Assembly (NCBI GenBank): GCA_049317265.1
Contig: JBMOIP010000002.1
Location: 186,001 to 250,000 of the forward strand
DNA length: 64,000 nt
Origin: CAIVAT01 sp049317265
Lineage (GTDB): Bacteria > Bacteroidota > Bacteroidia > Bacteroidales > FEN-979
Direction of reading: 5' to 3'
Notes under the pieces: model-generated
The model's input: the letters and a program-made list of their open reading frames with translations, nothing else
What the model was told of the DNA's origin: nothing
Databases searched by the model: none
Made by a program: the position numbers and the translations under genes
Part shown: in pieces, positions 59,397-64,000 of the stretch
How positions within the stretch are numbered: position 1 is the first letter of the stretch
Layout: every line of letters starts with the position of its first letter

Positions 59397-61505
59397 TTAC
59401 AATGGAATGGTGAAAATAAATTTTGATCCGATACCTATTGCCGATTCCACGCGTATTGATCCGCCATGCAATTCGACGATTTTTTTACAATGAGCCAGGC
59501 CTATGCCTATCCCTGCATATTCATTTCGGTTATGTGTTCTTCTGAAAATGATGAAAATTTTTTCCTGATCTTTTTCCGCAATGCCAATTCCATTATCCTC
59601 CACCGTAAAAGTATATTCAGTTTCATTACATATGGCTGAAACATTCACTACCGGGGCAGTTTCTTTATTCCTGAATTTTATGGCATTGACGACCAGGTTT
59701 TGAAACAGCATGCTGATCTCCACGGGAAAACCATTAATAGTGGGTAAATCCGATACGGTAACTGTCGCATTATTTGAAGCGATGGATGCTGCTAAATCGG
59801 ACAGAACTACCTCCATGATCTGATTGCAGTCAACAGGTGACTTTACCTGCTCTTTCCCAAGGAGGGAGTAGTCGAGAAGGCTTTTAACCAGTCCTCTCAT
59901 CCGATCAGCAGATCTGGAGATGAATTCAATGGATTTATTTCCGTCATCATCCAATTTCCCTGAATATTCTTCTTTGATAAGACGTGTATAGTTCGATAAG
60001 GTCAGAAGAGGTTCCTGCAGGTCATGGGAGGCGATGAAGGTAAATTGCTCAATTTCATTGAGATGGAAAGCTAATTCCTTGTTGGTTGTTTCGAGTTCCC
60101 GCGTACGGTCGGCTACGCGTTGTTCCAGTGTTTCATTTTGTTGCTGAATAACCATGTTCATGCTTTTCAATTCAACATTGAGTGTTTTTTGCCGTTTGTT
60201 TTTCCTTAACAGGATCACAAGAAAAATGGAATTGGTTGAAATAATTATCATGAACGATATAAAGAGCACCCATAGCATGATATTCCTGTTTTTAATCTCC
60301 TTTTGTTTGCGTTCAATCTCGAAATCGTGCTGCAGGTTCCTCAGTTTTACTTCAATATCCTTCTGATAGTAATCCATACGGCCGTAATAGGAAATGGTAT
60401 TATAATCAAGGGCCTCCTTGTATTTCCCCTGATCCTCATAAATTGCGCCGATCAATCCGGCACATATAAAAATATAAGATTTTATATCATGTTTTGTAGC
60501 AATACGATATCCTTCCCTGGCAAATTCCATGGCTTTTTCATAGTTTTTTGTCTTAAGATGCAACACCCCGATGTTGTATAGTGCAAGTGGTAACTCAAAA
60601 GCCGAATTGGATTTTCGAATATCCTCGAGAACCTCGTTGTATAATTTGATTGCCTTTTCTGGTTGGTGGGTTACCGAGAAGAGGGCTGCTATAATGATAT
60701 TGGTCGAAATTTTAACTGCGATAAGGTCCTTGTTAAGTGAATATGAATTGGCCAGGTGGGCATAGTTAAGGATGATATTATATTTGATCCTGAAACTATC
60801 ATTGGAATTATAGATCTTATTAAAATTGTAATACTTGTTTTCCAGAGGTTTGCGATGTTCTTCGTTGCCATATACGATGTCCCCGTATTTCTCATAACAG
60901 GTAGCGGCAAGCCGGTTGTAGGTCCTTGCCAACCCGTTCGAGTCTTTGCTTCCGATATAAATTATCAGGGCTTCATTCAGAAGTTCCATAGATTTTGACA
61001 AGTTGCCGGCAGCCCTGTTGGTCTCACCGATATTCACCAGCACCCCTGCATAGTTATTCTGCATGTTCAGCCTCTGGTAGATTTCAAGTGCTTCGTAAAG
61101 ATATAAGATGGATTTTTGGTTGTCGCCCCATATTTTCCAGGCAATACCCTGCAAATTAAGGGCTTTGGCAAGTTCAGGGTCCTGTTTGAGTGAATAGGCC
61201 AGGCTGCGTGCCGTTTCGGTGGTGAAGATTGCCTCTTTATCGCCCAGGTCAATCTGCTTTTCGGATAATTCAAGCAGCTTTAGCAATTTTATCTTTGGAT
61301 CTGCAATCTTTTTCAGTTCCTGTTTCAGACTGTCTGTAATGGTCATTGCAAATCCTGGTGCAGTGAAAAACAGGCAAAAGAAAAATAAAATAGTAAAAAG
61401 TAATACAGTTTTACGGACCTGCCATGGGTTATTATTTGACTGGCCGGTATTACCGGAATTATTCTGTAAGCTGAACAATGAGATTATATTTTGATGTTCA
61501 TTCAT
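59397..61505 (-). CDS. Sensor histidine kinase with periplasmic TPR repeats
   Basis: About 702 residues. I place the start at the ATG at 61505 (MNEHQNIISLF), overlapping the upstream stop by 8 bases; the longer reading from 61577 would begin well inside the upstream gene. An N-terminal hydrophobic segment (about 31-52) precedes five or more TPR-like helical pairs (about 60-370; ALNLQGIAWKIWGDNQKSILYLYEAL, NYAGVLVNIGETNRAAGNLSKS). Helix 2 is about 408-432, then come a coiled coil, HisKA with HDLQEP and HATPase (NLVVNAIKF, DNGIGIAEKD, GIGIGLAHCKKIVE). TPR sensor kinases of this type are common in Bacteroidota, and their signals are mostly unknown. Confidence 0.92.
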   Translation of the reverse strand: MNEHQNIISLFSLQNNSGNTGQSNNNPWQVRKTVLLFTILFFFCLFFTAPGFAMTITDSLKQELKKIADPKIKLLKLLELSEKQIDLGDKEAIFTTETARSLAYSLKQDPELAKALNLQGIAWKIWGDNQKSILYLYEALEIYQRLNMQNNYAGVLVNIGETNRAAGNLSKSMELLNEALIIYIGSKDSNGLARTYNRLAATCYEKYGDIVYGNEEHRKPLENKYYNFNKIYNSNDSFRIKYNIILNYAHLANSYSLNKDLIAVKISTNIIIAALFSVTHQPEKAIKLYNEVLEDIRKSNSAFELPLALYNIGVLHLKTKNYEKAMEFAREGYRIATKHDIKSYIFICAGLIGAIYEDQGKYKEALDYNTISYYGRMDYYQKDIEVKLRNLQHDFEIERKQKEIKNRNIMLWVLFISFMIIISTNSIFLVILLRKNKRQKTLNVELKSMNMVIQQQNETLEQRVADRTRELETTNKELAFHLNEIEQFTFIASHDLQEPLLTLSNYTRLIKEEYSGKLDDDGNKSIEFISRSADRMRGLVKSLLDYSLLGKEQVKSPVDCNQIMEVVLSDLAASIASNNATVTVSDLPTINGFPVEISMLFQNLVVNAIKFRNKETAPVVNVSAICNETEYTFTVEDNGIGIAEKDQEKIFIIFRRTHNRNEYAGIGIGLAHCKKIVELHGGSIRVESAIGIGSKFIFTIPL

Positions 61506-63942
61506 AAATTTTCGGAATGGAAAAACTGAACGTGCTGCTTTCTCCCGGTGTGGATTCCACCCAAATCTTACCCCCATGCAATTCCACTATTTTTTTGCAA
61601 TGTGCAAGGCCGATTCCGATACCGCTGTATTCATTCCTGTTGTGCATCCTTTTAAAGATGATGAAGATCTTTTCCATGTCTTTTTCCAGGATGCCTATTC
61701 CATTGTCTTTAACGCTGATCACCCATTCTTTTTTCAGGTCAACGGCTGATATTGTTACTTCAGGCTTTCTATTCTCCGGCTGAAATTTTATTGCATTCAG
61801 TATAAGTTGTTCCAATAGCAGTTTCAATTCCGGTTCATATCCGGTAACCGTGGGCAATTCAGTAACATTGATCACCGCTTTTCTATGTTTCACAGAGGCG
61901 GCTTTCGCTAATAAAACCTCGTGGACAAGCTTCTTCATGTCAACAATTGTTGTCACACTCTCTTTTCCGAGCAGTGAGTAGTCGAGCAATCCTTTCACCA
62001 GCGACCTCATCCGGCTGGCCGAATTGGCGATAAATTCGATGGAAGTATTTCCTACATCATCGAGTTTACCGGCATATTCATCCTTCAATAGTTGGGTGTA
62101 GTTCGACATGGTCAGCAATGGTTCCTGGAGATCGTGGGACGCGATATAGGTAAATTGCTCAATCTCTTTCAGGTGAAATGAGAGTTCCCTGTTTGATTTT
62201 TCAAGCTGGCGGGTTCGCTCCTTAACACGTTGCTCGAGGGTTTCATTCAGGTTGCGAATTTCATTTTCAGCCTTTCTTTGTTCTGTAATGTCCCTCATCA
62301 CCCCTGTAACTTTCAAAGGAACCCCATTTTCATCCCTGATCAATTCAGCAATAGAACTGATCGTTTTTCTCTCTCTGCCGTTGACCGGGTTGATGTCAAA
62401 AATAATATTATAAGGTATGTCCCTTTCAATAAGTTCAGTCATTGCCTTGTTTACGGTGTCCGGATCAATCACACATTTCATGACCTCCTCGGCCGAGAAG
62501 TTAGCATTTTCAATATCAAATCCATAGATTCTTTTTCCTTCATCCGATCCCCAGAAAGAATCATTTTTTATATCATATTCCCAGCTGCCTACATGTCCGA
62601 CTTCCTGGGCTCTTCTATAGCGCTTTTCACTTTCGGAAATTGCAATTTCTGTCTGCTTCCGGTCTGTGATGTCCTGCACTGTGCCAATACCTTTTAGCGG
62701 AATGCCATGGTCGTCAAATAAAATTTGACCTTGTGCATACAGGTTGCGGATTTGACCATCCGTCCGTATAATCCTGTATTCAAAAGGTACAGGTTCCCCT
62801 TTCTGCGAGGCATTGCTCAAATTGTGCAAATAGAGTTCCTTGTCGTCGGGATGAATATATTGCAACAGGGATCCGGCATCGTTTGTAAATGATTCAGGGG
62901 CGATTCCGAAGATTCTCAATAACTCTTCGGAGCAACCAAAAAAGTTCGTCTTCATCTCCCATTCCCAGCTTCCTAAATGGGCAATTGACTGTGCAGAACT
63001 CAGGCTGGCCTGGCTCTTCCGGAGTAGCTCCTCTGCATGTTTGCGCTTGGTAATGTTGATAAACGTACACACGACCTGCCTTACGGTTCCATCGTCATTG
63101 TATTGCGGTTCAGCATCTACCAGCAGCCAAACCCTGTCCCCGGTTGCCGGGCGGTAAACGCCCATGATTACATTTCTGACCGGGAGCCGGGTGGCGATGG
63201 CCTCGGGAACCGGATGGGTTGGACCCGGAAAAGGTGTGCCGTCTTCATGGATCACGTTCCAGTCGGGGTCAAAGGATGATTTTCCCAATAGCTGGTCTTC
63301 ACTGAGACCCAGTAATTCCAATGCTTTTAGATTACAAAGAAAAATTTCCGCCCCGGGACCTTGTAACAGGACTCCAACCTGCATGTCCTTTACCAGGTTC
63401 CTGAATTTGAACTCACTCTCTTTGAGTGCATCATCTATCCTTTTACGATCGGTCATATCGGTTATGAACCCTTCAAGATGGTGGACGGTATTGTCAGGGG
63501 AATAGATGCCCTGGCCGCGCTCCCAAACGGTTTTGACCAGACCGCTTTTAGTGATAATCCTGTATTCGATTGAAAATGATTCCCGTAGGATCAATTTCTC
63601 CTGAATGCTCTTCCACACGTCGTTTCTGTCGTCGGGATAAATAATGTTATTGTAAGCGATACCTGCATTATCCCGGAATTCATCGGATAAGTATCCTGTC
63701 AGTTCCAAAGATCCGTCACTGACAAATTTCATTGTCCAGTCCTTGTCGTTCAGACAGGTGTATGCCATTCCCGGTAAATTATTTATCAATTGGGCGAGTC
63801 CGCTCAACCCCTGGTAAATTGGCTCAATGCGATCTCTTGCTTCAGCATGGTATCGGTTTAATTCATGCAATTGGATGCACTCCGCTTTCAGCTGTTGCAA
63901 CTCTTCAATGAGTTCCTCCCTGGTTTTATCGTAATCGCTCAT
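61498..63942 (-). CDS. Cytoplasmic sensor histidine kinase with four PAS domains
   Basis: An 814-residue kinase without membrane helices. A short coiled coil (about 5-40) is followed by four PAS/PAC units (about 50-170, 175-300, 305-430 and 435-555), each ending in a D/N-x-T-x-R/Q-K motif, two of them containing the W-E-W/Y-E/D element of PAS_3/PAS-fold-3 domains. Then come a coiled coil, HisKA with HDLQEP and HATPase (QLILNAIKF, DNGIGILEKD, GIGIGLAHCKKIVE). The core is very similar to those of the next two kinases, pointing to gene duplication followed by exchange of sensor modules. It overlaps the TPR kinase by 8 bases. Ligands are unknown; no haem- or flavin-binding residue set was recognised. 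Confidence 0.92.
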   Translation of the reverse strand: MSDYDKTREELIEELQQLKAECIQLHELNRYHAEARDRIEPIYQGLSGLAQLINNLPGMAYTCLNDKDWTMKFVSDGSLELTGYLSDEFRDNAGIAYNNIIYPDDRNDVWKSIQEKLILRESFSIEYRIITKSGLVKTVWERGQGIYSPDNTVHHLEGFITDMTDRKRIDDALKESEFKFRNLVKDMQVGVLLQGPGAEIFLCNLKALELLGLSEDQLLGKSSFDPDWNVIHEDGTPFPGPTHPVPEAIATRLPVRNVIMGVYRPATGDRVWLLVDAEPQYNDDGTVRQVVCTFINITKRKHAEELLRKSQASLSSAQSIAHLGSWEWEMKTNFFGCSEELLRIFGIAPESFTNDAGSLLQYIHPDDKELYLHNLSNASQKGEPVPFEYRIIRTDGQIRNLYAQGQILFDDHGIPLKGIGTVQDITDRKQTEIAISESEKRYRRAQEVGHVGSWEYDIKNDSFWGSDEGKRIYGFDIENANFSAEEVMKCVIDPDTVNKAMTELIERDIPYNIIFDINPVNGRERKTISSIAELIRDENGVPLKVTGVMRDITEQRKAENEIRNLNETLEQRVKERTRQLEKSNRELSFHLKEIEQFTYIASHDLQEPLLTMSNYTQLLKDEYAGKLDDVGNTSIEFIANSASRMRSLVKGLLDYSLLGKESVTTIVDMKKLVHEVLLAKAASVKHRKAVINVTELPTVTGYEPELKLLLEQLILNAIKFQPENRKPEVTISAVDLKKEWVISVKDNGIGILEKDMEKIFIIFKRMHNRNEYSGIGIGLAHCKKIVELHGGKIWVESTPGESSTFSFSIPKIYE

Positions 63943-63954
63943 GGTTTGCCGGCT

Positions 63955-64000
63955 TCAAATTTGGTGATTTGGAATGGTAAAACTGAATGTGGATCCTTCG
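63955..64000 (-). CDS. C-terminal end of another histidine kinase (rest outside window)
   Basis: The minus strand from 64000 reads EGSTFSFTIPNHQI and a stop at 63955-63957. This is the last strand of a HATPase domain and matches the ends of the kinases at 61498 (ESSTFSFSIP) and 57172 (FGSTFRFTIP). It shows that the row of kinases continues beyond the window; the stop is 12 bases from the next kinase start. Confidence 0.8.
   Translation of the reverse strand, partial: EGSTFSFTIPNHQI

Noticed and set aside
1..64000. CRISPR arrays, tRNA or rRNA genes, transposases, integrases
   Set aside because: I looked for regularly spaced repeats, cloverleaf-like segments and DDE or tyrosine recombinase motifs and found none that I can support.

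Overview
The window looks like chromosomal DNA of an uncultured or little-studied member of the Bacteroidota (probably Bacteroidia). The signs are three secreted proteins with type IX secretion (T9SS) C-terminal domains, promoters of the TTG-N19-22-TAnnTTTG type, a ribosomal protein S1 with a long acidic N-terminus, a surface lipoprotein with a K-E-E export signal, and sparse Shine-Dalgarno sequences. HydE points to [FeFe] hydrogenase and an anaerobic or facultative life style. I see no rRNA, tRNA, CRISPR array, insertion sequence or prophage.

Layout. 1-5041: an rRNA methyltransferase (partial), a large hybrid histidine kinase and a divergent HPt protein. 5148-26413: an exopolysaccharide cluster of 18 genes in three blocks: initiating sugar transferase with a pseudo-receiver domain, Wzc-like, Wzx-like and Wzy-like proteins, a half-size TolC-like protein, nine glycosyltransferases including the initiator, three decoration enzymes and a T9SS beta-helix protein. 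26619-31962: housekeeping genes hydE, ychF, rpsA and rnz. 31955-33319: a cobalamin riboswitch controlling a BtuG-like B12-binding surface lipoprotein. 33342-40144: a Crp/Fnr regulator and a 1934-residue T9SS adhesin, separated by a phased palindrome array.

40247-48872 holds the most unusual locus. An operon encodes a periplasmic binding-protein domain fused through a membrane helix to a GcvH-like domain, a HybA-like iron-sulfur protein, a HybB/NrfD-like membrane protein, and a second membrane-anchored GcvH-like protein. Downstream on the same strand lie a sensor kinase with two c-type haem motifs in its periplasmic domain, a sigma-54 response regulator and an archaemetzincin. Upstream of the operon there is a sigma-54-like promoter preceded by three 19-bp dyads. 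I read this as a haem-sensing, sigma-54-controlled membrane redox module without a recognisable catalytic subunit, and I do not know a described system that matches it.

48951-56629: a T9SS choice-of-anchor-L protein, a YdiJ-like FAD/Fe-S dehydrogenase, a lipoprotein esterase and a DUF1338 (HglS-like) enzyme. HglS and YdiJ together suggest 2-oxoadipate to D-2-hydroxyglutarate to 2-oxoglutarate. 56664-64000: a single-domain response regulator preceded by a tandem row of at least four paralogous histidine kinases with different sensor parts (CHASE-PAS, TPR, four PAS, and one cut off by the window edge).
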